A stretch of 64,000 bases of DNA from an uncultured Ruminiclostridium sp. (GCA_910588335.1 CAJUQV010000012.1:1-64000), one strand, 5' to 3'. Positions 18,732 to 27,118 are shown, counted from the first letter of the stretch. Made by a program: numbers and translations. The notes: generated by a model from the letters alone, not told the origin.

Positions 18732-18791
18732 TTAAAAAGCAGCGTCTGATATCATTCCGTCCATATCGAAGATAACGGCTTCTGTTTTCAC
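18732..18791 (-). pseudogene. 5' stub of a HAD-family hydrolase gene
   Basis: On the minus strand a GTG with aaaggag 7 nt upstream starts VKTEAVIFDMDGMISDA, the DxD nucleophile motif of haloacid-dehalogenase phosphatases (beta-phosphoglucomutase-like). The frame stops after 19 codons, and no further HAD sequence is visible downstream. The start region with its ribosome site survives while the rest is deleted. Confidence 0.65.
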
Positions 18792-18904
18792 GAGAAGCTC
18801 CTTTTTATTTTAACGTATTGCAGGTAAGTTATCAAGTTTTTATAGAATTTAGAAAACAAAAAAATATGTAATCTATAATTTTTATACGCTTGGTCAAAAA
18901 TAGC

Positions 18905-18933
18905 TTGATAAAAAAACAAATAAGCGTTATAAT
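18905..18933 (+). promoter_or_regulatory. sigma-A promoter of the M23-like lipoprotein gene
   Basis: TTGATA (18905-18910), 17 bp, TATAAT (18928-18933), 57 bp before the start codon. Confidence 0.75.
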
Positions 18934-18990
18934 ATTATACAGTTATTGGGATAGTTATTTTTGACAGCTTTGTAAAGAAAGGAGTGCAGC

Positions 18991-19728
18991 TTGAAAAAAA
19001 TAAGATTATTTCTTGTATGTACAGCTTTGTGTTTGTCGTTTTCCGCTTGTTCGCGCGCGAATTTTAAAGGCCCCGACGTTGAAAGCTTACAGAATGAGGT
19101 GAGCCGGGTTCATGCGGAAAATTCGGAAATTACCGATCAAGTAAGTGATTCCCAAAAAAATGCAGCTTCCGTACCGCAGCCGATGAAATTATCCGCGGAC
19201 GTGAAGTCCGGGCAAAACGAAAGCTCGGATCCAACTTCGGGTTATGGGTATATCGCCGACGCTGACGGAAATGTAATTGAATATGTTCCTGCGGTGGATA
19301 TTTCGGAAGTCTCATCCGAAGCTGCGCCCGATGTGGATTTAGATGAAACGGATTTTATTCTGGACAATTTGGCTACCGCTGCTTCCATATGCCTTGACCA
19401 ATCCGAGTATGGGACGTACCGTATTCTTGACAGCGGTTTTGAAGCTCTTATAGGGGGGAATTACGTAAATATTTTCGTGGAAGCGGAGATTGGCACGGAT
19501 ATTCCGGCGCTTGAAAGCGGCACGGTAACGGAAACCGGATACAGCGCCGGTCTCGGTTATTACGTATGTGTTGAGAGCGGAGACGGAAGGTTTATAAAAT
19601 ACGATCATCTCAGCGAAATTAAATCGGAAGAAGGAAATGCCGTGGAAAAAGGTCAGGTAATTGGCTGCGCGGGAATCACCGGAGCCGCTTCCAAGTCGGG
19701 AACGAGTTATATTTTAATCGAATCCTGA
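18991..19728 (+). CDS. lipoprotein with a degenerate M23 (LytM-like) domain
   Basis: 245 aa from a TTG with AAAGGAG upstream. The signal ends in lipobox LSFSAC (Cys about 20). A Ser/Glu-rich linker leads to a C-terminal domain (about 160-245) with the M23 pattern: IGTDIPALESGTVTETGYSA, GYYVCVESGDG, IKYDHLSEI, and VEKGQVIGCAGITGAASKSG. The zinc-binding residues appear lost: the first His of the HxxxD motif is absent before GTDI, and the final HLHF is replaced by TSYILIES. So it probably binds wall or partner proteins rather than cutting peptidoglycan, as inactive LytM proteins do. It is transcribed alone from a good promoter. The loss of catalytic residues is seen; the role is inferred. Confidence 0.7.
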   Translation: MKKIRLFLVCTALCLSFSACSRANFKGPDVESLQNEVSRVHAENSEITDQVSDSQKNAASVPQPMKLSADVKSGQNESSDPTSGYGYIADADGNVIEYVPAVDISEVSSEAAPDVDLDETDFILDNLATAASICLDQSEYGTYRILDSGFEALIGGNYVNIFVEAEIGTDIPALESGTVTETGYSAGLGYYVCVESGDGRFIKYDHLSEIKSEEGNAVEKGQVIGCAGITGAASKSGTSYILIES

Positions 19729-19943
19729 ATCCGAAAAGCTTTATTAGCACAAAATCTTATGTGGCACCCCATTTAAATTAGGTATGCTGTCATATACGAT
19801 AACTACCTGCAATAATAAAACTACAATTGAAACAAAGTGATTTAAAATAGAAAATCTTTTTGAAAAGGGGCAGCCATGTTTTTTTGCCATAAGTCAGGTG
19901 TTTTTATGAATAAACCACTTTGTTTGCGTATCTTTGTAATTTA

Positions 19944-20061
19944 TACTAATAACCATTTTGACACAGGATAAAATCATAGTCAAAATGGTTATTACACCCG
20001 AAACACTGTTAACCAATTAAAAACCATTTTTCCAATTTTTAATTGGTTAACAGTATTAGTA
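19944..20061. repeat. R2 repeat copy c, two-hairpin element
   Basis: 118 bp. First hairpin aataaccattttgac / gtcaaaatggttatt, linker ACACCCGAAACACT, then a 19-bp hairpin actgttaaccaattaaaaa / tttttaattggttaacagt. The ends are TACTAAT / ATTAGTA. Copy d at 40558-40675 is its reverse complement, identical over about 112 bases. Confidence 0.9.
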
Positions 20062-20081
20062 TCAAAGATGTGCTTGAATAA

Positions 20082-20119
20082 AAAGCTGTGACCTCGTTTG
20101 CCAACGAGATCACAGCTTT
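20082..20119 (-). terminator. Rho-independent terminator of the XRE regulator
   Basis: A 17-bp stem (aaagctgtgacctcgtt / aacgagatcacagcttt, one wobble) around a 4-nt loop, with T-rich tails on both strands. It lies just past the stop of the minus-strand regulator. Confidence 0.85.
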
Positions 20120-20144
20120 ATTATTTGTTACCGATTATCCTACG

Positions 20145-20894
20145 CTATATCCTTTCGACAGGCATGTAAGCATAGCCCGTTTTATGGTCGAATGTATCGA
20201 ACACTTCCATTTCCTGCGCTCCGTTATCAGCCATTTTAAAACCATGGGAGGGCATGAAATAATCCCTTATATACGCGAACAACTCCCATATTTCGCATTG
20301 TTCCTTGCTGATAAGCTGCGACGTTGCTTTATCCGTATACGCCCTTATAAACAATGAAGCTGGCATTTTGTAAACGTCTATGCCGTCAGACTGTTCCTCG
20401 GTTGTTACCCCTCTCACGAATCCGTATGCGCGCTGCTTAAAGTTAAGCCAAAAATTTACGCTTAAATTTATATCGTAAATCGGAAGTACGGTTTCCTTTA
20501 ATTTTTCAAAAGCCGCCTGTTTATCGTCTTCTGTCAGCGAATCTATGGCCGAATTAAAGCTGTCCTCATTGGCAAAATTTTTTGCGTATATAATTTTGCC
20601 CGCAAGTAAGGTTTCCGGTTTTTCCACTATTTCAAAATTTGCTCCGCCGATCGTAATTGTTTCAACGATTTTTTCCGGATTCTGAATTTCGGTGTCCAGA
20701 AGGCTGTCAACAGAGATGTGGAGAATCTGTGCCAGAAGCTTTAAATTATAAACGTCGGGAAGGCACTCGCCGTTTTCCCACTTTGACACCGCTTGTTCCG
20801 AAACACCTATTCTGAGAGCGATCTCTTTTTGCGAATAGTTTTTTCTTAATCTAAATGATTTTACTCTTTTGCCAAAATCAACCTGATTAAACAT
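20145..20894 (-). CDS. XRE-family regulator with a GyrI-like ligand-binding domain
   Basis: 249 aa. Residues 8-65 are an XRE helix-turn-helix (SQKEIALRIGVSEQAVSKWE, GECLPDVYNLKLLAQIL). Residues about 85-249 resemble the GyrI-like/AraC effector-binding fold, from the pattern (FWLNFKQRAYGFVRG, PASLFIRAYTD, a C-terminal GYAYMPVERI). The protein would bind DNA as a dimer and respond to a small molecule. It has a strong ribosome site (AAGGAGG), its own promoter and a 12-bp palindrome between promoter and gene that could be an autoregulatory site. The neighbours give no hint of the ligand. Confidence 0.85.
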   Translation of the reverse strand: MFNQVDFGKRVKSFRLRKNYSQKEIALRIGVSEQAVSKWENGECLPDVYNLKLLAQILHISVDSLLDTEIQNPEKIVETITIGGANFEIVEKPETLLAGKIIYAKNFANEDSFNSAIDSLTEDDKQAAFEKLKETVLPIYDINLSVNFWLNFKQRAYGFVRGVTTEEQSDGIDVYKMPASLFIRAYTDKATSQLISKEQCEIWELFAYIRDYFMPSHGFKMADNGAQEMEVFDTFDHKTGYAYMPVERI

Positions 20895-20923
20895 ACATTT
20901 CCTCCTTAGATACGGTTATAATT

Positions 20924-20935
20924 ATTTACGTAAAT
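20924..20935. promoter_or_regulatory. 12-bp palindrome, candidate operator of the XRE gene
   Basis: ATTTACGTAAAT, perfectly symmetric, lying between the -10 region and the start codon of the XRE regulator. Confidence 0.4.
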
Positions 20936-20967
20936 TTGCCGCATGCCCACAAATTTTCCGTACTTAA

Positions 20968-20996
20968 ATTATAACTTACATTCAGATAAAAAGCAA
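20968..20996 (-). promoter_or_regulatory. promoter of the XRE regulator
   Basis: Minus strand TTGCTT (20996-20991), 17 bp, TATAAT (20973-20968). Confidence 0.6.
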
Positions 20997-21028
20997 TTGT
21001 AAGTATGTTTATAAAAAAGTGTTTCAAC

Positions 21029-22282
21029 TCAACCTTGGGTTGTCTCTTCATTCTTCGTCAGTTTGCCCCTCATCATCCCGCAAAGATAAAGCGACCCACA
21101 TATCATTCTCAGATCCGCCTCAGTTTCGCAAGCCTTTCTCAAAGCGTCCTCCCCGTTATCCGCCGTTACCGTTTCACATCCCACCGACTTTGCCAAAGCG
21201 GAAATCTCTTCCGACTTCACCGCGTCCGGTGAAAAGAAATCCACCGCTATAACACGGTCAAACACAGGTAAAAGCACCGCCAAAGCGCCTTTATAATCCT
21301 TGCTTTTAAGCATTCCCACTATAAGCGTTTTCTTGCCTTTACGACCTCCGATAAGCTCGGCGGCCGCCTTTGCCCCCGAAACATTATGCGCTCCGTCTAT
21401 GATAAATCCGCCCATTTTTTCCATTCGCGCCGGTACGGCGGCATTTCTCAGCGCCGCTTCTATATACTCCTCTCTTATTCCCAGTTCACGCATCGCCTCG
21501 ATTGCGGCGGAAGCATTTATCATCTGATGTCCGCCGCACATTCCGACAGTGAAACGCTTACCTTTATACAAAAACTCGGTTCCGTTCAAATCGGCTTTTA
21601 TAAGCTTTAGCTCATCCGAATCGGGAATTATAAGTCTTGAACCCGTTTCCGCCGCTTTTTCTCTTATAACCCGTATTACTTCGTCATATTGAAAGGGCGA
21701 AAGTACCACGGGACGTTTCGGTTTGATTATACCCGCCTTATGACGCGCAATTTTTTCGAGCTTATCGCCTAAAATGGCACAGTGATCGAGATCGACCGTG
21801 GTAATTATTGAAAGCTCGGGATCAATTATATTGGAGCAGTCCAAAAGTCCGCCTATTCCCGTTTCCAAAACCGTTATTCCGCACTTTTTATCGTAAAAAT
21901 ACAAAAAAGCTGCCGCGTTAAGTATTTCAAACTGGGAATAGTCGGTACAGCCCGTTTTATCGGCCGCCTCTTTTACCTTGCTTATATAAAAAGCGAGGTC
22001 GCCTTCGGAAATTGGCGCCCCGTTTATTTGTATCCGTTCCTCCACTCTGTTTATATAGGGAGAAGTAAATTTTCCGGCTTTGTATCCCGCGTATTCCAAG
22101 GCGAGTGCGGTATATTCGCATACGCTGCCTTTTCCGTTGGTGCCCGCCACATGTATATATTTTAATTTATCCTGAATATTGTCCAGCGCGTCCATAAGCC
22201 CTCTGAATCGGGACAAATTTTTTATGGGCACTCCCGATTTTGTAAAGCCGTTTAAATACTCTATTGCTTCATTATATTTCAT
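21029..22282 (-). CDS. folC: folylpolyglutamate synthase / dihydrofolate synthase
   Basis: 417 aa from MKYNEAIEYL; a TTG 33 nt upstream is less likely. It ligates glutamate to dihydropteroate and adds further Glu residues to folates, using ATP. It shows the Mur-ligase P-loop HVAGTNGKGSVCEY, GGLLDCSNII, the omega-loop region with TTVDLDHCAILG, HKAGIIKPKRPVV, and GGFIIDGAHNVSGA, all typical of FolC. The length fits. No other folate genes are close. The Nudix hydrolase on the same strand 270 bp upstream is separated by hairpins, so folC may be transcribed alone. Confidence 0.95.
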   Translation of the reverse strand: MKYNEAIEYLNGFTKSGVPIKNLSRFRGLMDALDNIQDKLKYIHVAGTNGKGSVCEYTALALEYAGYKAGKFTSPYINRVEERIQINGAPISEGDLAFYISKVKEAADKTGCTDYSQFEILNAAAFLYFYDKKCGITVLETGIGGLLDCSNIIDPELSIITTVDLDHCAILGDKLEKIARHKAGIIKPKRPVVLSPFQYDEVIRVIREKAAETGSRLIIPDSDELKLIKADLNGTEFLYKGKRFTVGMCGGHQMINASAAIEAMRELGIREEYIEAALRNAAVPARMEKMGGFIIDGAHNVSGAKAAAELIGGRKGKKTLIVGMLKSKDYKGALAVLLPVFDRVIAVDFFSPDAVKSEEISALAKSVGCETVTADNGEDALRKACETEADLRMICGSLYLCGMMRGKLTKNEETTQG

Positions 22283-22430
22283 TTCAGTCACCGTCTTTTC
22301 TCTTTTGGGAAACAAAATAATCTAAACGTAAAGCAGTTGTGTTTCTTAAACAGTGGAGGTATGGAGAACTTTCGCTCTCAAACCTCAAATAAAATTCTGC
22401 GGATATTATAAGACGTACGCCTATATTATG

Positions 22431-22471
22431 TTTCAATTTAAAAAGATACCGTATATCTTTTTAAATTGAAA
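22431..22471. repeat. 18-bp perfect inverted repeat between Nudix and folC
   Basis: tttcaatttaaaaagata and its exact complement around a 5-nt loop (ccgta). It could terminate the Nudix transcript, but it is AT-rich and resembles the dispersed hairpins of this genome. Confidence 0.7.
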
Positions 22472-22480
22472 TCAGCATGA

Positions 22481-22536
22481 TACCAATCATTTTTAAAACT
22501 GCGGGTATTATGTCAATATAAAACGGGATTGGCATA
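22481..22536. repeat. R3 repeat copy a, single hairpin
   Basis: The ends are TACCAATCATTTTTAAAACTG and ATAAAACGGGATTGGCATA, imperfect inverted repeats around a short unpaired centre. Related to 23334, 30512 and 34801. Confidence 0.6.
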
Positions 22537-22548
22537 AAGGCAGCGCCG

Positions 22549-22962
22549 TCATTTCATCAGCGCAATAAACGATTTTGCCTTGTTTGCCAGCAGCTTGTCG
22601 TTTTCATAGGTAAGGACGTTACCCGCCTGCTCTATTTCCAGCCATCTCAGCTCGGAAATCTCATCCTGCTGCGGTATGAGTTCATGGCTTGCCACCATTC
22701 CCACAAAGTATACCACGGTTTTTTTTGTGTTTTTCTTGGGAGAATAATTGACGGTCTCCCGGAATCCCGTGTCCAAAAGCACATCAAGCCCCGTTTCCTC
22801 CTTGATTTCGCGGCGGGCGGTGTCCTCCTCGGTTTCTCCCGCTTCCATATGACCTTTCGGGAATGACCAGTGACCCGATTTCAGATGCCGTACCAAGAGA
22901 ATTTCCGTATTTCCGTGATGCTTGCGATAAACTATAGCGCCGCAGGATTTTTCATAATTCAC
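22549..22962 (-). CDS. Nudix hydrolase (Ap4A-hydrolase-like)
   Basis: 137 aa. The Nudix box runs from G37 (GHMEAGETEEDTARR) to IKEETGLD near residue 60, with the metal-binding Glu residues intact. The N-terminus (SCGAIVYR, GHWSFPKGHM) is typical of bacterial diadenosine-tetraphosphate or MutT-like pyrophosphohydrolases, which clear dinucleoside polyphosphates or damaged nucleotides. It has no partner gene; tandem repeats lie just upstream. The exact substrate cannot be read from the sequence. Confidence 0.9.
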   Translation of the reverse strand: MNYEKSCGAIVYRKHHGNTEILLVRHLKSGHWSFPKGHMEAGETEEDTARREIKEETGLDVLLDTGFRETVNYSPKKNTKKTVVYFVGMVASHELIPQQDEISELRWLEIEQAGNVLTYENDKLLANKAKSFIALMK

Positions 22963-22995
22963 TTATAATCAACCTTTCTTTTTATACTGTATAAG

Positions 22996-23186
22996 GTTAT
23001 TATATCATAAAGAGAGCGACCATAGGGAGCGATTCCTCTAAAATGATAAAATGTTCCCGTTTCATTGTCTGAAGTTATTATACCATAAAAAGAGCGACCG
23101 CAGGTAGCGATTCCTCTAAAACGGTAAAATGTTCTCAGACATTAAAATAAATTCTTCCTCTTTCACTGTCTGAGGTTATTATATCA
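22996..23186. repeat. tandem direct repeat, 2 units plus a partial third
   Basis: Unit 1 (22996-23073) and unit 2 (23074-23174) both begin GTTATTATAYCATAAARAG and share AGCGATTCCTCTAAAA and GTAAAATGTTC-like stretches. Unit 2 has an extra ~23 bp. A third copy starts at 23175 (GTTATTATATCACATA) and is cut short. It lies upstream of the Nudix gene on one side and the proB promoter on the other. No coding potential is seen. Confidence 0.8.
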
Positions 23187-23252
23187 CATATTTGCAAAAA
23201 AGTCACTGCTTTTGAACATTTTTTTAACAAATAAAATGAAAAACGAAAAAAC

Positions 23253-23281
23253 TTGATTTTTTGTGTTCAATATGCTATACT
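23253..23281 (+). promoter_or_regulatory. promoter of the proB-proA unit
   Basis: TTGATT (23253-23258), 17 bp, TATACT (23276-23281). The leader of about 145 nt to proB contains an R3 hairpin. Confidence 0.65.
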
Positions 23282-23333
23282 ATTATAGTATATAAAATAT
23301 TGACTGACAAACAGACTGCCGAGTTAAGCGCAG

Positions 23334-23385
23334 TACCAATCCCTTTTAAAACTGGGGTATTACGCCGGTTTAAAACGGAGTGGTA
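23334..23385. repeat. R3 repeat copy b, in the proB leader
   Basis: TACCAATCCCTTTTAAAACTG at one end and CGGTTTAAAACGGAGTGGTA at the other, imperfect inverted repeats. It is transcribed with proB if the promoter at 23253 is used. Confidence 0.65.
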
Positions 23386-23432
23386 TAACACGCCGCTTTG
23401 CCCTTCGCAACGCTGCCAAAGGAACCGTTAAA

Positions 23433-24221
23433 ATGAACAACTTTGATTTTTCCGCAAGGAAACGTATTGTAATAAAAGTAGGAACCTCCACTCTTACTCA
23501 CAAGACTGGAAATATCAACATTCGCCGCGTCAAAAAGATGGTGGAGGTATTAAGCGACCTTAAAAACAGAGGGCACGATATAATTCTGGTATCCTCCGGC
23601 GCCGTGGGAGTAGGCGTCGGCAGTATAGGGCTGCAAAAAAGGCCTACCGATATGCCCACAAAACAGGCGTGCGCCGCCGTGGGACAAAGCAGGCTTATGA
23701 GTTTTTATCAGTCAGAGTTTTCCCGATTTAACCATACGGTTGCACAGATTTTGGCCACCCGCGATGTGTTCAGCAACAAGATACGCCGCGAAAATATATT
23801 CAACACCATGCACACTCTGTTGTCTATGGGAATAATCCCAATTATTAACGCCAATGACAGCGTTTCAATCGAACAGCTTGATTTCGATGAAAACGACACT
23901 CTTTCCGCCCTGAGCGCCGAGGTCTGCGGCGCCGATCTCTTGGTGATTCTTACCGATGTTGAGGGGCTGTACGACAGGAACCCTTCGGAACCCGACGCAA
24001 AGCTTATTCCAGTGGTACATAAGGTCACCGATGAAATGATCGCGGCGGCGGGAGAAAAGGGAAGCGAGCTTGCCAGCGGCGGAATGTTAACAAAGATAGA
24101 GGCGGCCGTAATCGCGGGAGAAGCGGGTATTCCCACCGTTATAATAAAAGGCGACGAACCGGAATATTTATACGACCTGTTTGATAACAAGGCGGTTTGC
24201 ACCCTTTTTGATTTAAAATAA
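23433..24221 (+). CDS. proB: glutamate 5-kinase
   Basis: 262 aa. It phosphorylates glutamate to gamma-glutamyl phosphate, the first step of proline synthesis. Amino-acid kinase fold: RIVIKVGTSTL, ILVSSGAVGVGVG, INANDSVSIEQL, DNDTLSA-like FDENDTLSALSA, ILTDVEGLYDRNP and GGMLTKIEAA. It lacks the C-terminal PUA domain of the longer ProB form, as in many Firmicutes. AAAGGA lies 9 nt before the ATG. proA follows 45 bp later, forming an operon. No proC is seen in the window. Confidence 0.96.
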   Translation: MNNFDFSARKRIVIKVGTSTLTHKTGNINIRRVKKMVEVLSDLKNRGHDIILVSSGAVGVGVGSIGLQKRPTDMPTKQACAAVGQSRLMSFYQSEFSRFNHTVAQILATRDVFSNKIRRENIFNTMHTLLSMGIIPIINANDSVSIEQLDFDENDTLSALSAEVCGADLLVILTDVEGLYDRNPSEPDAKLIPVVHKVTDEMIAAAGEKGSELASGGMLTKIEAAVIAGEAGIPTVIIKGDEPEYLYDLFDNKAVCTLFDLK

Positions 24222-24266
24222 TTTCTCCTTTAAGACAATTTCAATGAAATAAAAGAGGATAACAAA

Positions 24267-25508
24267 ATGACGTATCTGGAAAATTTGGGCAGTGAAGCTA
24301 AAAAGGCCGAAGCGGCAATCAGAGGTATTTCGCAGAATACGAAAAACCGCGCTCTTGCCGCCATAGCCGACAGAATTATCGAAAACGCCGAACTGATAAT
24401 AGAGGACAATAAAAAAGATCTTGAAAACGCAAAGGTCAATAATATGTCAGAAGCCATGCGTGACAGGCTTAAACTTGATATGAAGCGTATCACGGATATG
24501 GCCGAGGGAGTAAGGAAGATAATGGGGCTCCCCGATCCCGTGGGGAGAGTACTGGGGGGAAAAGAGCTTCCCAACGGACTTAAGATAGTAAAAAAAGCCG
24601 TGCCTTTAGGCGTGGTGGGAATAATTTTTGAGTCAAGGCCAAATGTTACGGTGGACGCGGCGGCGCTGTGCCTTAAATCGGGCAATGTTGCCGTATTAAG
24701 AGGAGGAAGCGACGCCATAAACAGCAATAAACGCTTAGTTTCGGTAATGCGCTCCGCTTTAAGCTCCGCGGGAGTTGACGAAAACGCGGTATCGCTTGTG
24801 GAGGACACCTCGCGGGAATGCGTAAGCGAGCTTTTGAAGCTCAACAGATACATTGACGTACTTATACCCAGAGGCGGACACGGACTGATACAAAACGTGA
24901 TAAACAATTCAACCATTCCCGTGATACAGACCGGTGAGGGTAACTGTTCCGTATATGTGGACAAATCGGCGGATATTGAGACGGCGGTAAACATAGCCGA
25001 TAACGGAAAGACCCAGCGCCCTTCCGTCTGCAACGCCATTGAAAACTTACTTGTGCATGAGGATATAGCGGAGGATTTTTTAAAAGCCCTTAACGAAAGA
25101 TGGAGGGGAAAGGTCAGAATCTATGCCGATGAAAGTGCTTCCAAATATATAAAGGCCGACAAAGAAGCCACCGAGGAGGACTATAAAACCGAATTTCTCG
25201 ATTACGTTATAGCGATAAAAACGGTAAAGGACGTTTTTGAAGCCATAGACTTTATTAACAGATACGGCACAAGACACAGCGAGTGCATAGTGACCAATGA
25301 CATTAAAAACGCCGAGCTTTTCAAACAGGCGGTAGACGCGGCGGCAGTCTATGTGAACGCCTCCACACGATTTACCGACGGCGGAGAATTCGGCCTCGGA
25401 GCCGAAATAGGAATAAGCACGCAGAAGCTGCACGCAAGAGGGCCTATGGGTCTTGAGGAAATGACAACTTATAAATACCTTATTGACGGCAGCGGACAAA
25501 TAAGATAA
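24267..25508 (+). CDS. proA: gamma-glutamyl phosphate reductase
   Basis: 413 aa. NADPH-dependent reduction of gamma-glutamyl phosphate to glutamate-5-semialdehyde, which cyclises on the way to proline. Aldehyde-dehydrogenase fold with GVVGIIFESRPNVTVDAAAL, SGNVAVLRGGSDA, IPRGGHGLI, and the catalytic Cys region QRPSVCNAIENLLVH (about residue 255), plus the C-terminal GAEIGISTQKLHARGPMGLE. AAAAGAGGA lies upstream. It directly follows proB. Confidence 0.97.
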   Translation: MTYLENLGSEAKKAEAAIRGISQNTKNRALAAIADRIIENAELIIEDNKKDLENAKVNNMSEAMRDRLKLDMKRITDMAEGVRKIMGLPDPVGRVLGGKELPNGLKIVKKAVPLGVVGIIFESRPNVTVDAAALCLKSGNVAVLRGGSDAINSNKRLVSVMRSALSSAGVDENAVSLVEDTSRECVSELLKLNRYIDVLIPRGGHGLIQNVINNSTIPVIQTGEGNCSVYVDKSADIETAVNIADNGKTQRPSVCNAIENLLVHEDIAEDFLKALNERWRGKVRIYADESASKYIKADKEATEEDYKTEFLDYVIAIKTVKDVFEAIDFINRYGTRHSECIVTNDIKNAELFKQAVDAAAVYVNASTRFTDGGEFGLGAEIGISTQKLHARGPMGLEEMTTYKYLIDGSGQIR

Positions 25509-25528
25509 GGCAAAAAACGGAGAAATAA

Positions 25529-26335
25529 ATGAAAAAAACAGAAAGACATAAGGATACAAAAGATATAAGAAACGGCAAAATACTTGAATCCCTTCAGGGA
25601 AGCGTTGACGATTTTGAACAGGAGGGCAGCGCAGGCGGCGAAAGATCCGGCGAAACGGATTTTTTTGATCCCTCCGTTCCCATGATGAAAAACAGAAAGT
25701 TTTTTTTCGCAGTGGGTATAATTATACTGATACTGTCGGTGGTAGGATTGATCAGCACCGTTAGGTTTACCGTTTCTGCCGTTCGGGATCTGGCTAATCA
25801 AACCGCGCTTAAAAACGAGTTTGCGGAATTTATTTACCCTGCCGTCATCACTGACAGCCCCGCCTTTGACAAAGCCGAAAACGCTCCTACTTCGGTAGTA
25901 ATAAACGCCGCAATCTGGAGAATAATCCTAAGCGGCAACACCGAAAAATACGAAAATGACGGAAGTTATATGACTATTTCCGAAATAGACGTGGAAAGCT
26001 CCGCGGTATCGCTGTTCGGTTTCGGAGTCGCAATACAGCACCAATCGGTGGGCAGCGGCAGCAATATGTTTGAATACAATGCTTCGGGAAAAACCTATAA
26101 TGTGCCCGTTGAAACGGAGCGTATCACCTATTGGCCGAGAATTGTCGAGATCAGCAACGTGGGCGAACTGTTCACCCTTAAAGTAGAGTATATGGCGCCC
26201 ATTATGGGAATGCCCGGCGAAAAAGAGGAGCTTGAACCCCAGAAAACAATGATATACACCGTTTCAAGAACCTCCGCCTCAATGACCCTGAACTCTATCG
26301 CCTACAATCCGGAGGACGGCCCCAATGCATGGTAA
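25529..26335 (+). CDS. single-pass membrane protein of unknown function
   Basis: 268 aa. Residues 1-55 are charged and cytoplasmic, followed by one membrane helix (FFFAVGIIILILSVVGLIST, about 55-75) and an extracytoplasmic domain of about 190 residues with beta-type sequence (for example AIQHQSVGSGSNMFEYN and LFTLKVEYMAPIMGMPGE). There is no signal cleavage site. It begins 21 bp after proA and overlaps the next gene by 11 bp, so it belongs to the same transcript. The link with proline synthesis is probably only positional. No family recognised. Confidence 0.75.
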   Translation: MKKTERHKDTKDIRNGKILESLQGSVDDFEQEGSAGGERSGETDFFDPSVPMMKNRKFFFAVGIIILILSVVGLISTVRFTVSAVRDLANQTALKNEFAEFIYPAVITDSPAFDKAENAPTSVVINAAIWRIILSGNTEKYENDGSYMTISEIDVESSAVSLFGFGVAIQHQSVGSGSNMFEYNASGKTYNVPVETERITYWPRIVEISNVGELFTLKVEYMAPIMGMPGEKEELEPQKTMIYTVSRTSASMTLNSIAYNPEDGPNAW

Positions 26336-26972
26336 GCCCGAATCATATAAAACGATAGCCAAGAAGGCACAAGCGTCGTTCGTCGAAAAGAAATCGGAAT
26401 TTATCGGCAATATCGCACCCTGTACAACGGAATCGGAGGCGATTTCCTTTATCGAGGAAATACGAAAACAGCACCGTAAAGCCACTCACAACTGTTACGC
26501 CTACATTTTAAGGGAAAACAACATAGGAAGGCACAGCGATGACGGAGAACCTTCCGGAACGGCTGGCGCACCCATGTTTGAGGTGCTGAAAAAAGAAGGG
26601 CTTACCGACGTATGCTGCGTGGTTACCCGATACTTCGGCGGCGTACTGTTAGGCGCGGGAGGGCTTGTCCGCGCCTATTCCAACGGAGTTGCGGCGGCGG
26701 TGGGCGCTTCAAGGATAAAGGAAATGAAAAGCGCCGCAAAGCTGATAATAGAGGTTGAGTATTCCCTTTACGGCAAACTTGGAGCGATTTTTTCGGAGTT
26801 TGACGCAAGGATAGAGAAAGAAGAGTTCGCGGCAGGGGTAGAGATTATTTTATTTGTTGAGGAAGAAAAGGCGGAGAGCTTAAAGGAAAAGGTTGTTGAC
26901 GCCTGTTTTGGCAGGGTGGTTATTAAAGAATTGGGAAGAATAGAGTTTGACTTCGGAAAAACCTATAGCTGA
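26325..26972 (+). CDS. YigZ/IMPACT-family protein
   Basis: 215 aa. IMPACT N-terminal domain (UPF0029): FVEKKSEFIGNIAPC, ATHNCYAYIL, the signature SDDGEPSGTAGAPM (about residue 66-79) and RYFGGVLLGAGGLVRAYS, then a ferredoxin-like C-terminal domain. Bacterial YigZ proteins are conserved and linked to nucleic-acid or translation-stress functions, without a settled activity. GGAGG lies 9 nt before the ATG, inside the end of the upstream membrane-protein gene. Last gene of the proBA transcript; repeats follow. Confidence 0.93.
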   Translation: MHGKPESYKTIAKKAQASFVEKKSEFIGNIAPCTTESEAISFIEEIRKQHRKATHNCYAYILRENNIGRHSDDGEPSGTAGAPMFEVLKKEGLTDVCCVVTRYFGGVLLGAGGLVRAYSNGVAAAVGASRIKEMKSAAKLIIEVEYSLYGKLGAIFSEFDARIEKEEFAAGVEIILFVEEEKAESLKEKVVDACFGRVVIKELGRIEFDFGKTYS

Positions 26973-26999
26973 TAGCAATTTTTAGCCAAAGCATATAAA

Positions 27000-27053
27000 T
27001 ACTGATTTTTGATCAAGGCATATACAAATAATACGGATGATCAAAGATTGGTA
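27000..27053. repeat. R4 repeat copy a, 54-bp hairpin
   Basis: 15-nt arms TACTGATTTTTGATC / GATCAAAGATTGGTA pair along their full length as RNA (three G-U wobbles) around the 24-nt loop AAGGCATATACAAATAATAC-GGAT. It lies after the YigZ gene. Confidence 0.8.
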
Positions 27054-27058
27054 TAAAA

Positions 27059-27114
27059 TAAATAATACCAATATCTCATCACGCCGCGAATATGATGAAA
27101 TATTGGTATTATTT
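27059..27114. repeat. long inverted repeat between two R4 copies
   Basis: aaataataccaatat pairs with atattggtattattt, with an inner tcatca / tgatga pair around a GC-rich loop (cgccgcgaata). The TACCAAT / ATTGGTA ends link it to the R3 type. It may act as a two-way transcription barrier between the converging YigZ and lipoprotein genes. Confidence 0.7.
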
Positions 27115-27118
27115 GTAA

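Noticed and set aside
23334..23432. riboswitch in the proB leader
   Set aside because: The only structure is an R3 dispersed hairpin; no known aptamer core or terminator/antiterminator pair is visible.
24230..25039. 269-residue open frame on the minus strand
   Set aside because: It lies wholly opposite proA, has Ser/Leu-rich shadow composition and no ribosome site.
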